From NCBI RefSeq assembly GCF_001442535.1, contig NZ_CP013141.1, positions 563,196-627,195 of the forward strand: a stretch of DNA of 64,000 nt. Direction: 5' to 3'. Of this stretch, positions 19,453 through 28,614 are shown piece by piece. This DNA is from Lysobacter antibioticus. Its GTDB lineage: Bacteria > Pseudomonadota > Gammaproteobacteria > Xanthomonadales > Xanthomonadaceae. A program made the position numbers and the translations under genes. The notes under the pieces were generated by a model that saw only the letters and a program-made list of their open reading frames with translations, was not told where the DNA came from and did not search any database. Within the stretch, counting starts at the first letter, position 1. The number at the start of each line of letters is the position of its first letter.

Positions 19453-20541
19453 TCAATCGAGCCGCTTGCTGAATCTCGCTACCGCCGCACTCATCATCAC
19501 CACGATGAATACCGACAGATACAGCACGTCCTGCCACAGCTCCCACAGGCTCGCACCACGCAACATCACCCCGCGGATCAGGCGCAGGAAGTGAGTCATC
19601 GGTAGCACCTCGGCCAGCCACTGTGCGACCTTCGGCATGCCCGCGTACGGAAACATGAAGCCCGACAGCAGGATCGACGGCAGCAGGATGAACACGGTCA
19701 TCTGCATGGCCTGGAATTGCGAGCCGGCCTTGGTCGAGATCATCAGGCCCAGGGTCAGGTTGGCCAGGATCAGCAGGATCGCGGCGAGGTAGACGTCGAG
19801 CACGCTGCCCTTGATCGGCACGTCGAACAGCCACAGACCCAGCAGGATCACCACCGTGGTCTGGACCAGGCCGATCACCGCGTACGGCAGGACCTTGCCG
19901 ATCATCAGCTCGGTGCGGCTGACCGGCGTGGTGATCAGCAGCTCCATATTGCCGCGCTCGCGTTCGCGCACGATCGCTACCGAGGTGAACATCACCATGG
20001 TCATGGTCAGAATCACCCCGATCAGGCCGGGCACGATGTTGACCGGCGAGCGCCGCTCCGGGTTGTAGAACGCGACCACGCTGATCGGGGCGACCTTGCG
20101 CGGCGCCGCCACCGAGCTGTCGATCGGCATCTGCGCCAATTGCACGGCCGCGCTCTGCACCACCGTATCGCTGCCGTCGACCAGCACCTGCACCGCTTCC
20201 CGGCCGTCGATGCGACGGCGCTCGAAATCGGCGGGAATGCTGACGCCGACGCTGACCTGGCCGCGCCGCAGCATCTCCATCAATTGCTGCGGCGAGTCGG
20301 CATCGGCGACCGGCTCGATCACCCCGGTCGCGACCATGTCCATGACCAGCGCGCGCGAAGCCGCAGTCTGCGATTGGTCGGCAATGGCGGCATTGAGCCC
20401 GCGCGGGTTCATGTTGATCGCATAGCCGAACAGCACCAACTGGCCGACCGGAATCACCACGATCATCGCCAGGGTGATGCGGTCGCGGCGCAACTGGCGG
20501 ATTTCCTTCAGCACGATGGCCCACAGCCGGCGCAGTTTCAT
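19453..20541 (-). CDS. ABC-2 type transporter permease (YbhS/YhhJ-like)
   Basis: A 362-aa integral membrane subunit of an ABC exporter. It has the ABC-2 architecture: an N-terminal helix (ITLAMIVVIPVGQLVLFGYAI), a large periplasmic loop (about residues 45-170), then five helices. These include IVPGLIGVILTMTMVMFTSVAIVRERERGNMELLITTP, the family signature, and LLPSILLSGFMFPYAGMP. It overlaps the ATPase gene by 4 bp (ATGA) and ends the operon TetR-HlyD-ATPase-permease. E. coli ybhGFSR has two permeases; here only one intact permease is present. Confidence 0.94.
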   Translation of the reverse strand: MKLRRLWAIVLKEIRQLRRDRITLAMIVVIPVGQLVLFGYAINMNPRGLNAAIADQSQTAASRALVMDMVATGVIEPVADADSPQQLMEMLRRGQVSVGVSIPADFERRRIDGREAVQVLVDGSDTVVQSAAVQLAQMPIDSSVAAPRKVAPISVVAFYNPERRSPVNIVPGLIGVILTMTMVMFTSVAIVRERERGNMELLITTPVSRTELMIGKVLPYAVIGLVQTTVVILLGLWLFDVPIKGSVLDVYLAAILLILANLTLGLMISTKAGSQFQAMQMTVFILLPSILLSGFMFPYAGMPKVAQWLAEVLPMTHFLRLIRGVMLRGASLWELWQDVLYLSVFIVVMMSAAVARFSKRLD

Positions 20542-21545
20542 GACGCTTGCTCCTCGGCCGCCGACACGGTTTCGCGGCCGCGCGTGGCGGCGACGAATAC
20601 GTCTTCGAGATTGGCCCCGGCCTTGTCGACCTCGGCCTCGAGCCCGGCCGCGCGCAAGGCCTCGGCGAGACCGTCACCGGCGCGATCGGCGTGTTCCAGC
20701 AGCACCCGCAGGCTGTTGCCGATCTGGGCCACGCTGAGCACGCCGGGCACCTCCACCAGCACGCGCTGGGCCTTGCGCGGCTGCGCGGCGCGCACCTCGA
20801 CCGCGCGGCCGGCGAGCGCGCCGGTCAGTTCCGCCGGGGTGCCGTCGGCGACCAGCACGCCGCGATCGAGGATCGCCAGGCGATGGCAGCGTTCGGCCTC
20901 GTCCATGTAGTGCGTGGACACCAGCAAAGTCGTGCCGGCGTCGGCCAGCTCGAACAACTTCTCCCAGAAATCGCGGCGCGACTCCGGATCGACCGCGCTG
21001 GTCGGTTCGTCGAGGAACAGCAGCTCGGGTTCGTGGATCACCGCGCCGGCCAGGGCCAAGCGCTGCTTCTGGCCGCCGCTCATGGTGCCGGCGAGTTGCT
21101 TCTGGCGATCGCCGAAATGGTATTGCTCGATCAACTCGTCGACGCGCCTGCGCGCCGGCGCCTTGGGAATGTCCTGCACGGCCGCGAGGAACTCCAGGTT
21201 CTCGCGCACGCTGAGGTCCTCGAACAGAGAAAACTTCTGGGTCATGTAGCCGATGCGCCGGCGCAGCGCTTCGGCCTGTTGAGGGATCTTCAGGCCCAGC
21301 ACTTCGATATCGCCCGCGGTCGGGGTGAGCAGGCCGCACAACATCCGGATCGTGGTCGACTTGCCGGAGCCGTTCGGCCCCAGGAAGCCGTAAACACAGG
21401 CCCGCGGCACGGTCAGGTCGACGCGGTCGACCGCGCGCAGCTGGCCGAAGTGCTTGCTCATGCCGCGCGCCTTGATGACCGCGGCCGCGCCGTCGACGTC
21501 GCCGCCGCGCGGCTTCGAGGCTGCAGTGGCAGGCAGATCGCTCAT
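20538..21545 (-). CDS. ABC transporter ATP-binding protein
   Basis: A 335-aa cytoplasmic ATPase of an ABC-2 exporter. Walker A is GPNGSGKST, the signature motif MSGGQKQRLALAGA, Walker B LLFLDEPTSAVD and the switch His STHYMDEAERC. A C-terminal ~80-residue extension (EVRAAQPRKAQRVLVEVPGV onwards) is typical of drug or antibiotic exporter ATPases. Start and stop overlap the neighbouring genes by ATGA, so the three transport genes are translationally coupled. Confidence 0.95.
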   Translation of the reverse strand: MSDLPATAASKPRGGDVDGAAAVIKARGMSKHFGQLRAVDRVDLTVPRACVYGFLGPNGSGKSTTIRMLCGLLTPTAGDIEVLGLKIPQQAEALRRRIGYMTQKFSLFEDLSVRENLEFLAAVQDIPKAPARRRVDELIEQYHFGDRQKQLAGTMSGGQKQRLALAGAVIHEPELLFLDEPTSAVDPESRRDFWEKLFELADAGTTLLVSTHYMDEAERCHRLAILDRGVLVADGTPAELTGALAGRAVEVRAAQPRKAQRVLVEVPGVLSVAQIGNSLRVLLEHADRAGDGLAEALRAAGLEAEVDKAGANLEDVFVAATRGRETVSAAEEQAS

Positions 21546-22519
21546 GGCCCGAACTCGACCCGCACCGGCAATCCGGCCGGCAATTGCGCGGCCTTGGCGT
21601 CGGTGATTTCGACTTCTGCGAGATAACTCAAACGGGCCGCGTCTTCGCCGGTGAGGGCGTAGTACGGAGTGAAGCTCGGTTCGCTGCGGATCATCCGCAC
21701 GCGGCCGTTCCACTTCTGTTCTCGGCCGTCGATGAAGACGCGTGCGCTCTGCCCCACCCGCACGTCCTGGCGGATCGGTTCGGGCACGTAGACACGCGCA
21801 TACGGCCGCTCGCCGACCAGCATCACCGCGAGCGGCGAACCGACCGGGGCTTGGTCGCCGAGCTTGTACGGCAGACTGTCGATGACGCCGTCGCGCGGCG
21901 CGACCACGTCGAGCTTGCCGACGTTGACCGCCTGCACCTCGGCCTGCGCCTGCGCCGCGGCCAATGCGGCCTGGCCCTGGGCGATCCGCTCGCGGCGAGT
22001 GCCGTGTTCGAGCTCCAACAACGCGGCCTGTGCGGCGCGCACCTGCGCCTGGGCATTGCCGGCCGCGGCGCGCGCGCGATCGACGTCGGCCGCGGCGATC
22101 AGACGCTGACGACCAAGCGGCTGCACTCGGGCGTAGTACGCCGCCGCATCGGCGGCCTGGGCCTGCGCGGCGGCGAGCGTGGCGCGCGCCTGGGCGATGG
22201 TTTCGCTGCGCGGCCCGGCTTCGAGCTCGGCCAGCGCATCGGCCGATTGCCGCGCCTGCGCCTGCGCCGCGCTCAATTGCGAACGGCCGCGGTCGAGTTC
22301 GAGTTGCAACACGCGCGTACCGGCCTTGACCCGCTGGCCTTCGCGCACGTCGATGCGCACGACTTTCTCCGCCGCCGGCGCCGGCAAAGTCACCCGGTCC
22401 CATTCCAGAGTGCCGAGCGCCTGCTCTGGCTCTTCTTTGCAGGCCGCCAGGGCGATGCACAGCAGAGCGAGCGCGAACGGACCCGCGTGCGGCCTGAGTG
22501 CGTGCTTGATCGTATCCAT
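21542..22519 (-). CDS. HlyD-family periplasmic adaptor lipoprotein
   Basis: A 325-aa membrane-fusion protein that should link the inner-membrane ABC pump to an outer-membrane channel. The signal ends in a lipobox (CIALAAC), so it is probably lipid-anchored. It has a biotinyl-lipoyl half motif (KVVRIDVREGQRVKAGTRVLQLE), a long Ala/Gln-rich coiled-coil hairpin (about 75-200) and a second half motif (VVAPRDGVIDSLPYKLGDQAPVGSPL). The arrangement matches E. coli YbhG. No outer-membrane channel gene is adjacent, so a TolC-like partner must come from elsewhere. Confidence 0.93.
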   Translation of the reverse strand: MDTIKHALRPHAGPFALALLCIALAACKEEPEQALGTLEWDRVTLPAPAAEKVVRIDVREGQRVKAGTRVLQLELDRGRSQLSAAQAQARQSADALAELEAGPRSETIAQARATLAAAQAQAADAAAYYARVQPLGRQRLIAAADVDRARAAAGNAQAQVRAAQAALLELEHGTRRERIAQGQAALAAAQAQAEVQAVNVGKLDVVAPRDGVIDSLPYKLGDQAPVGSPLAVMLVGERPYARVYVPEPIRQDVRVGQSARVFIDGREQKWNGRVRMIRSEPSFTPYYALTGEDAARLSYLAEVEITDAKAAQLPAGLPVRVEFGP

Positions 22520-22535
22520 CGCAGGGTTCTCGCAG

Positions 22536-23279
22536 TCAGGGAGTGAGGCCGCGGTCGAGCAAGGCCAGCGCATGGCGGCGTTGGGTGTCGAGATCGAGAT
22601 CGTCGGCGTCGAACAGACGCCGCCAGATCGGTGCGCTCGCGGCCGGGAACAGGGTCAACCCGACCAGACTCACCATCAGCAAACGCGGGTCGAGGTCGGC
22701 ATTGATCTGTCCGCGCTGCTGCGCCTCGGCGAAACGCCGCGCCATCATCTGCGGCACCAGCGGGCCGATCTTCTGCAGCAACAAGCTCTCGCGCAGCGCC
22801 CCGCCCTCACACAGCACTTCGCGCACCCACAGCGACGGCAGCCACGGATGCTCGGCGATGACTCGGCCGATGCCGTGGACGAACCCGGCGATCAGGTCCA
22901 TGACGTCGCCGGGTTCGCGGGTCAGGTTGTCGCGCAGGCTCATGAACACCGGCAGCAGGCGTTCGTTGCTGACCGCTTCCTGCAGTTGTTCCTTGTCGCC
23001 GAAGTAGTAATGCAGCAGGGCCGGATTGACTCCGGCCTCGCTGGCGATGGCGCGCAGCGAGGTCGCGGCGATGCCCTGGCGGGCATAACAAACGATCGCC
23101 GCGTCGAGCAGGCGCGCGCGCAGATCCGGGTTGTCGGCGGCGACCGGCCGGCCCGGCGCGCGCTTGGGCGCAGCAGGTCTGCCAGTACGGGGCTTGGCCG
23201 CAGGCTTGGCAGTGGCGGGCTTCGCGGCAGCCTTTGCCGCGCGCTTGGCAGGCGGTTTGGTGGGGGGCTCAGTGTTCAT
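22536..23279 (-). CDS. TetR/AcrR family regulator with Lys/Ala/Pro-rich tail
   Basis: A 247-aa repressor. The TetR helix-turn-helix is at about residues 53-100 (LRARLLDAAIVCYARQGIAATSLRAIASEAGVNPALLHYYFGDK), and the ligand-binding domain follows, ending ALALLDRGLTP. It resembles CecR (YbiH), which controls ybhGFSR in E. coli. Unusually, ~45 residues of Lys/Ala/Pro repeats (AKRAAKAAAKPATAKPAAK) precede the DNA-binding domain. First gene of the exporter operon, 16 bp before the HlyD gene; probably autoregulated through the dyad just upstream of its start. Confidence 0.93.
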   Translation of the reverse strand: MNTEPPTKPPAKRAAKAAAKPATAKPAAKPRTGRPAAPKRAPGRPVAADNPDLRARLLDAAIVCYARQGIAATSLRAIASEAGVNPALLHYYFGDKEQLQEAVSNERLLPVFMSLRDNLTREPGDVMDLIAGFVHGIGRVIAEHPWLPSLWVREVLCEGGALRESLLLQKIGPLVPQMMARRFAEAQQRGQINADLDPRLLMVSLVGLTLFPAASAPIWRRLFDADDLDLDTQRRHALALLDRGLTP

Positions 23280-23288
23280 GCACTATAT

Positions 23289-23304
23289 TTAATTCAACAA
23301 TTAA
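23289..23304. promoter_or_regulatory. Putative operator of the TetR-exporter operon
   Basis: TTAATT-CAAC-AATTAA, a perfect dyad with a 4-bp spacer, lies 10 bp before the TetR start in a conspicuous AT-rich patch (23281-23311) of an otherwise GC-rich region. Position and symmetry fit a TetR autoregulatory site overlapping the promoter or start region. Confidence 0.6.
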
Positions 23305-23482
23305 TTAGTTCGCAAACCCGAGCCGACCGACGGTCGGCGGCCGACGGCCATCGCCCCACCTATTCAGGGAGGACGGTGTGGCGCGAGCCCCGACGGACCG
23401 ACGTTACCTACTCGCGGCACGGGGCAGGATCATCGGCACCGCGGCGCACACCACTGCAAGGGCAGAACTTCGCCATATGCTC

Positions 23483-23535
23483 TGCCGCTTGCCGCTTGCC
23501 GCTTGCCGCTTGCCGCTTGCCGTTGCCGTTGCCGT
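23483..23535. repeat. Heptamer array grading into a hexamer array
   Basis: Five tandem TGCCGCT heptamers (23483-23517) pass directly into three TGCCGT hexamers (23518-23535). The array lies ~37 bp outside composite repeat copy 3, in the same relative place as the hexamer arrays of the other copies. Confidence 0.9.
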
Positions 23536-23571
23536 GAAAGCTTGGCGCAGGTCCGAACTTGCGATGCAACC

Positions 23572-23775
23572 GTAGACCCGGAGGGCGGCGCACAGGACGT
23601 GCGCCGTTTTTCGATAGGACAAGGATGTCCTATCGAAAAATCCCGGCGCGTGCATCGCACTCGTGGCCTGTGCCCTTGCAAGGAAGGCCTTTTCTTTGGT
23701 TAGCTTTCTTTTGGGCCAGCAAAAGAAAGTAACCCGGCCGCGTCAGCGGACGGAAGCTTTGCTCTTGCTCAGGCT
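23572..23775 (+). repeat. Composite repeat element, copy 3
   Basis: Nearly identical to copy 1 (18724-18925), including the perfect TTTTTCGATAGGACA / TGTCCTATCGAAAAA hairpin and the terminal AAAGAAAGTAACCCGGCCGCGT. It lies in the gene-free gap between the TetR gene and the MBL hydrolase gene. Confidence 0.9.
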
Positions 23776-23825
23776 TCGGGCTTACGCCGCTGCTACAAAA
23801 GTTGCCGAGATTGCGGCGCGAGATC

Positions 23826-23993
23826 ATGGCGGCGCGGTCGCGACTTGCGTCGCTCCTACCCTCGCTCCAGCAAGCCACGACGCGAGACCGTGGCTGCGCG
23901 GTCGCGACTTGCGTCGCTCCTACCCTCGCTCCAGCAAGCGACGACGCGAGACCGCGGCTGCGCAGTCGCGGCTTGCGTCGCTCCTACACAAAG
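23826..23993 (-). repeat. Tandem REP-like repeat, 64-bp period, three copies
   Basis: Three reverse-oriented REP-like units (23836-23859, 23900-23923, 23964-23987) are spaced exactly 64 bp apart. The intervening CTCGCTCCAGCAAGC spacer is also repeated. The array ends ~35 bp beyond the stop of the MBL hydrolase gene. Confidence 0.9.
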
Positions 23994-24027
23994 CAGAGCC
24001 CCGAAGCGGCAACTCATAGCAGGCGAA

Positions 24028-24918
24028 TCAACCGCCCCGCTCGCCCGCCTCCGCCTCCAACACCGCCGACGGATGACGCTGCCGCCACTCCGCCAGCGTC
24101 TGCGCGCAATGCGCCGGTATCAGCCAGGCCCCCGGATGGGTATCGCGGAAGCGCGTCAGCCGCCGCAAGGTCTCGCGATAGGCAGTCGCGTCGTCCATCG
24201 CCACCAGCCGGGTCAGCCACGGCAAGTCCCGACCAAGATCGAGTTGCTCGCGGCGCCAGAACGCATCGGCGGCGAGGATCGCCCGCTCGCCATCATGGGT
24301 ACGCAGCGCCAAGCCGATCTGGCCGCGCGCGTGGCCCGGCAAGGGCAGCGCGAACAGGCTGCCGTCGCCGAACAGGTCCCAGCCTTCTCCGCCGAGCGTC
24401 GCCAGATCGCCGTCGAGCCCGCGCCGGCCGCGTTCGTCGAGCAACTGCAGGCGCGCGACGAAATCCGCCGGTAACAGCTCCTTCCAGATCTGCGCATGCA
24501 GCAGGCCGAACCAGCCCGAATCCTCGACCTGCCGCCAGGCATCGGCGTGCGCGACGAAGCGCGCCCGCGGGAACTGGCCGAGCCCGCCGATGTGATCGGG
24601 ATGGAAATGGCTGAGCACGACCATGCGCACTTCGTCGCGAGCCAGCCCGCGCCGCTGCAGCAAGGCCGCCGCGTCGGTATGCGGCGCGGAGCAGGCATGG
24701 ATCACTCGACGATAAAGCCAGCGCAGGCCGCGCCGCATCGCCAGGCGCGCTTGCGGGCCATAGCCGCAGTCGAACAGGATTGCGCCCTGCACCGGGTGTT
24801 CGATCAAGGCCCAGCCGGCCGGAAAACTCATCGCCGCACCGGCGTCGAGACCGAGATGACGCGGGTCGGCGCAGCTGTGCCCGGACACGCCCAGCGTCAG
24901 CATGACCTCGCCGCTCAC
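24028..24918 (-). CDS. MBL fold metallo-hydrolase
   Basis: A 296-aa metallo-beta-lactamase-fold hydrolase without a signal peptide. The zinc motif is SHFHPDH (H104, H106, D108, H109); later ligands are probably in LPLPGHARGQIGL and AILAADAFW. Similar proteins are lactonases or glyoxalase-II-like esterases; the substrate is not inferable. The GTG start overlaps the TGA of the upstream reductase gene (GTGA); an in-frame ATG at 24903 with GCGAGG before it is an alternative. Confidence 0.9.
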   Translation of the reverse strand: MSGEVMLTLGVSGHSCADPRHLGLDAGAAMSFPAGWALIEHPVQGAILFDCGYGPQARLAMRRGLRWLYRRVIHACSAPHTDAAALLQRRGLARDEVRMVVLSHFHPDHIGGLGQFPRARFVAHADAWRQVEDSGWFGLLHAQIWKELLPADFVARLQLLDERGRRGLDGDLATLGGEGWDLFGDGSLFALPLPGHARGQIGLALRTHDGERAILAADAFWRREQLDLGRDLPWLTRLVAMDDATAYRETLRRLTRFRDTHPGAWLIPAHCAQTLAEWRQRHPSAVLEAEAGERGG

Positions 24919-25931
24919 CGTCGCGCCTGCGCGCGCGCCAGTTCGCCGAGGGTTTTCGCCAACGCGTCTTCCATCGTCGCGCGCGGCCGATAGCCCAGCT
25001 CGCTGCGGGCGCGGCCGATGTCGAGGGTCATGTCGACGCTGAGCAATTCGATGCCGTAACGCAGCAGCGGTGGCTCGCGATCGGGACTGAAGCGGCGATA
25101 CCAGGCTTCCACGCCGCTCGCCACGGCAAGCGCCAGCGGCTTGGACATGCGCCGCGTCGGTCGCGACAACGACAAGGCGTCGGCAAGCCGATCGATGACG
25201 TCCCAGATCGCGACCGGTTCGCCATTGCTGATGTTGTAGACGCGGCCGCTTAATCGCCAGGAGGCATCGATCGCCGACACGATCGCGTCGACGACGTTGT
25301 CGATGTACGTCAGATCGACCCGGCAGTCCTCACGGCCGATCCGGCGCAGCCGGCCGCTGCGCAGCGCCTGCGCCAGGCGCGGCAGGATCGCGGTGTCGCC
25401 GGGGCCGAAGATCGCCCGCGGCCGCAAGGCCAGCGCGGACACGCCGCCAGCCGCGCAACGCTCGAACACCCGCCGTTCGGCGATCAGCTTGGTCGCGACG
25501 TAGTCGTTGACCGCCTGCGCCGGCAAGGGATGGTCTTCGCGGATGTCCAGATGCGGGCGGCCATCGTGATAGATGCCGGGCGTGGAGATATGCACGAGCC
25601 GCCGCACCTGGCGCGCGATGCAGGCGGCGACGACGTGATCGGTGGCGTCGATGTTGGCGGCGACGAAATCGGCGCGTCGCCCCCACGGACTCGACAAGGC
25701 CGCCGAGTGCACGACGATGTCGGCGCCGCGCAGGGCGCGATGCACCGCGCCCTCGTCGGTCAAGTCGATGGCGACGAACTCGATGCCCTGCGCCTGCAGC
25801 GCGCGGCCGCGCGCAGGGTCGCGGCCGAGGCCGACGACCTGGGTCCAGGGGCGCGTCGCGACCAGATGGCGGGCGAGCGCGCCGCCGACGAAACCGGTCG
25901 CGCCGGTGACCACGATGCGTTGCGTCGTCAT
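24915..25931 (-). CDS. NAD-dependent epimerase/dehydratase, 3-beta-HSD-like
   Basis: A 338-aa extended short-chain dehydrogenase. It has the Rossmann loop VVTGATGFVGGALARHL, an acidic NAD-selecting region, the substrate-site STPGIY and the catalytic YVATK (Tyr-x3-Lys), with ALRPRAIFGPGD following. Overall it resembles sterol/3-hydroxy-acyl reductases and OleD-type 2-alkyl-3-oxoalkanoate reductases. No other ole gene is nearby, so that role is only a possibility. Coupled by overlap with the MBL hydrolase gene. Confidence 0.9.
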   Translation of the reverse strand: MTTQRIVVTGATGFVGGALARHLVATRPWTQVVGLGRDPARGRALQAQGIEFVAIDLTDEGAVHRALRGADIVVHSAALSSPWGRRADFVAANIDATDHVVAACIARQVRRLVHISTPGIYHDGRPHLDIREDHPLPAQAVNDYVATKLIAERRVFERCAAGGVSALALRPRAIFGPGDTAILPRLAQALRSGRLRRIGREDCRVDLTYIDNVVDAIVSAIDASWRLSGRVYNISNGEPVAIWDVIDRLADALSLSRPTRRMSKPLALAVASGVEAWYRRFSPDREPPLLRYGIELLSVDMTLDIGRARSELGYRPRATMEDALAKTLGELARAQARR

Positions 25932-26261
25932 GCGTTCCTGTCCGTACGAACTGCCCACGAGCGCTGCAGTCGCGCTACACCCAGCTTCGTCGTCATAGCT
26001 CCATCGTCATAACATTCGGTCGTATCGTGGCCACGAGTCCATCTCAGTATGGCCCCTGGGCCTGGCTCTCCGATACGACGGACCGGCCCGGCCGTGCCGG
26101 CGACACCGCGACGACACGATCCTTATCCGAGCTACTGGCCATCCCGGCCCGGTATCGACGATCCTGCACACCACCACGTGGACGGATATCCGCCCATACC
26201 CACCCGCCGCGAGCGCAGCGATGACTTCAGCGCGAGCCTCCATACCGATGACCCCATCCGC

Positions 26262-26930
26262 ATGACTGCCGCCTCCATCGACACGACCGCCGCGACCTCG
26301 GCCCAGGTGCCCTTGCCGCGACGCATCGCCATGGTCCTGGCGACCATGACCATCGCCACCGTGTTCTATCTCGCCATCAACACCTATCCGCTGCGCCAGC
26401 CGCGGCTGTTGCCGCTGACCTTCGTCGACGAGTGGATCGGCTGGCAGGCCTGGACGATCTGGCCGTACTGGCTGCTGCTGTTCACCGGCCCGGCGCTGTT
26501 GCTGTCGATCCGCGAGCGCAACCTGCTGCTCGCGACCCTGCGCGCGTATGCCATTGCGATGTCGCTGAATGCCGCGATCTGGCTGGCCTGGCCGACGCGC
26601 ATGCTGCGCTCGGGCCTGCCCGAAGGGATGGACCCGTTCACCGCATTCGCCTGGCACTGCCTGTATGCGCTCGACGACGTCAACAACTGCTTCCCGTCTG
26701 GGCACATCACCATCCCGGCCGTGGTCGCGGTCGGCGCGGGCCTGCAATACCCGCGGGCACGCCCGTGGATCTGGTTGACGCTGATCGCACTCGCACCGAG
26801 CGTGATCAGCACCGGCCAGCATTACGCCTGGGACATCGCCGGCGGCCTCGCCACCGCGACCATCGGTCTCTTGCTCGCCGGCGTACCCTTGTGGCGTCCT
26901 GGTGCGGCCCCGCTGTTGCAGCCGCAGTAA
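26262..26930 (+). CDS. PAP2-family phosphatase (membrane)
   Basis: A 222-aa membrane protein with about six helices. The PAP2 acid-phosphatase motifs are CFPSGH (S146, H148) and TGQHYAWDI (H187, D191). The first motif of classical PAP2 enzymes is not clear, as in the shorter inositol-phosphorylceramide-synthase-like subgroup. It probably dephosphorylates or transfers a lipid phosphate at the inner membrane. The start at MTAASID was chosen because the longer reading frame is Pro/Arg-rich and lacks family character. Confidence 0.85.
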   Translation: MTAASIDTTAATSAQVPLPRRIAMVLATMTIATVFYLAINTYPLRQPRLLPLTFVDEWIGWQAWTIWPYWLLLFTGPALLLSIRERNLLLATLRAYAIAMSLNAAIWLAWPTRMLRSGLPEGMDPFTAFAWHCLYALDDVNNCFPSGHITIPAVVAVGAGLQYPRARPWIWLTLIALAPSVISTGQHYAWDIAGGLATATIGLLLAGVPLWRPGAAPLLQPQ

Positions 26931-26971
26931 ACCCGCGGCCGCTATATCTTTCGCATTCACGAGGACACGAC

Positions 26972-27205
26972 ATGCCCGCCCCCCAACCCAAGCCCGGCCT
27001 GCTCTCGCGCGGCGCGATCGGCTTCTGGTTCCTCGGTCTCGGCGTGCTCGGTCTGGTGCGCTCGTTGATGCGCGCCTACCGCAGCGGCGTGTTCGAGGCC
27101 GACGCGATCACCCTGCTGTGGTTGATCGGCTCGATCCTGCTGACCCTGATGGGCGCGTTGCGCGTCTGGCGGGCCTGGCGCGAAGGCAGCCTGTCGCGCG
27201 ATTGA
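26972..27205 (+). CDS. Small hypothetical membrane protein
   Basis: A 77-aa protein with two predicted membrane helices (about residues 15-31 and 45-62) and a C-terminal basic tail (RVWRAWREGSLSRD). GAGGACACGAC precedes the ATG. It is 41 bp after the PAP2 gene and may be cotranscribed. I recognise no family. Confidence 0.65.
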   Translation: MPAPQPKPGLLSRGAIGFWFLGLGVLGLVRSLMRAYRSGVFEADAITLLWLIGSILLTLMGALRVWRAWREGSLSRD

Positions 27206-27491
27206 ACCGGACCGGCTGGTCAGGCATGGCCGATCAGGCACCGCTGATCCGGCACGGCCGAGCGAGCATCGCTGAGCCCGCACGCCGAGCCCGCACCCGC
27301 GAACCCATGCGCGGCCGCCGCTTGCGAATCTCGCGGCCCGCATCGCCGGCCGCGCAAGGCCGCCGCAGCGGCGATTGCGTTCATCCGGGCCGCCCTCGAA
27401 CCAACCCCGCGGCTTTGCGAAAACGCCCCGACAGGCGCAAGCTGTAAGGCCTCGACGCGTCATCATCACGCGAACTGCCTACGCTTCCTTT

Positions 27492-28478
27492 ATGTCCGCA
27501 CGCACCGTTTCCGAATTCACCCTCGACCCCGTCGACAGCGAACGCCTGGCGAATCTGAGCGGGCCCTTCAACGGCCATCTGCGCATGATCGAACTGCGCC
27601 TGGGCGTCGAGATCGCCAACCGCGGCAACGTGTTCCGCATCGACGGCCCGGCCGCGGCGGTCGGCCAGACCGAACGGCTGTTGCGCAATCTGTGGAAGGA
27701 CTCCGCCGCGGAAACCCTCGACGAAGCCGCGATTCATCTGGCCCTGACCGAAACCGGCGCCGACCAGGTCGTCGCCGACGATATCGAGCCGCAGGAAGTC
27801 GCGATCCGGGTCAAGCGCGGCACCATCCGCGGCCGCGGCGCCAATCAGGCCAAGTACCTGCACGCGATCGCCACTCACGACATCAATTTCGGCATCGGCC
27901 CGGCCGGCACCGGCAAGACCTTCCTCGCCGTCGCCAGCGCGGTCGAAGCCCTCAACGAGACGCGGGTGCAACGTCTGATCCTGGTGCGCCCGGCGGTCGA
28001 GGCCGGCGAGAAGCTGGGCTTCCTGCCCGGCGATCTCACCCAGAAGGTCGACCCCTATCTGCGCCCGCTGTATGACGCGCTGTACGAAATGCTCGGCGTG
28101 GAGAAAGTGGTCAAGCTGCTCGAACGCAACGTGATCGAGATCGCGCCGCTGGCGTATATGCGCGGCCGCACGCTCAACGATGCGTATGTGATCCTCGACG
28201 AAGCCCAGAACACCACCATCGAACAGATGAAGATGTTCCTGACCCGCATCGGCTACGGCAGCACCGCGGTGGTCACCGGCGACTTGACCCAGATCGACCT
28301 GCCCAAGCACCAGAAATCGGGCCTGCGCGATGCGCTCGACGTGTTGCGCAACGTCAACGGCATCAGCTTCACTTTCTTCGAAGCCAAGGACGTGGTCCGT
28401 CACCCGCTGGTCGCGCGCATCGTCAGCGCCTACGACGCGCGCGACGCCAAGGACGTGGAGACCGGGCCGGGCGTTTGA
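27492..28478 (+). CDS. phoH: PhoH family ATPase
   Basis: A 328-aa PhoH/YbeZ-type protein. An N-terminal KH-like nucleic-acid-binding segment (RMIELRLGVEIANRGNVFRIDGP) precedes the P-loop domain: Walker A GPAGTGKT, Walker B YVILDEAQN, and the VVTGDLTQIDLP and GLRDALDVLRNVNGISF motifs. YbeZ works with the endonuclease YbeY in RNA metabolism, and ybeY follows directly. The start at 27492 follows family alignment. Confidence 0.95.
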   Translation: MSARTVSEFTLDPVDSERLANLSGPFNGHLRMIELRLGVEIANRGNVFRIDGPAAAVGQTERLLRNLWKDSAAETLDEAAIHLALTETGADQVVADDIEPQEVAIRVKRGTIRGRGANQAKYLHAIATHDINFGIGPAGTGKTFLAVASAVEALNETRVQRLILVRPAVEAGEKLGFLPGDLTQKVDPYLRPLYDALYEMLGVEKVVKLLERNVIEIAPLAYMRGRTLNDAYVILDEAQNTTIEQMKMFLTRIGYGSTAVVTGDLTQIDLPKHQKSGLRDALDVLRNVNGISFTFFEAKDVVRHPLVARIVSAYDARDAKDVETGPGV

Positions 28479-28614
28479 CCCAGCGCGGCCCGGGCCGCGC
28501 CCGCGCGATCGGAGGATCGCGCTACCGCAGGACGGCGCTTCGGCCTGCGATATCGACCAGCCAACGCGAAGCGCAGGCCGCAAACAACGAACCGCCGAAC
28601 AGTGAACCGCCGCA

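Noticed and set aside
24915..25931. Assignment of the NAD-dependent reductase as OleD of long-chain olefin synthesis
   Set aside because: No OleA, OleB or OleC homologue lies nearby, so the specific pathway is not supported; kept as a general 3-beta-HSD-like reductase.
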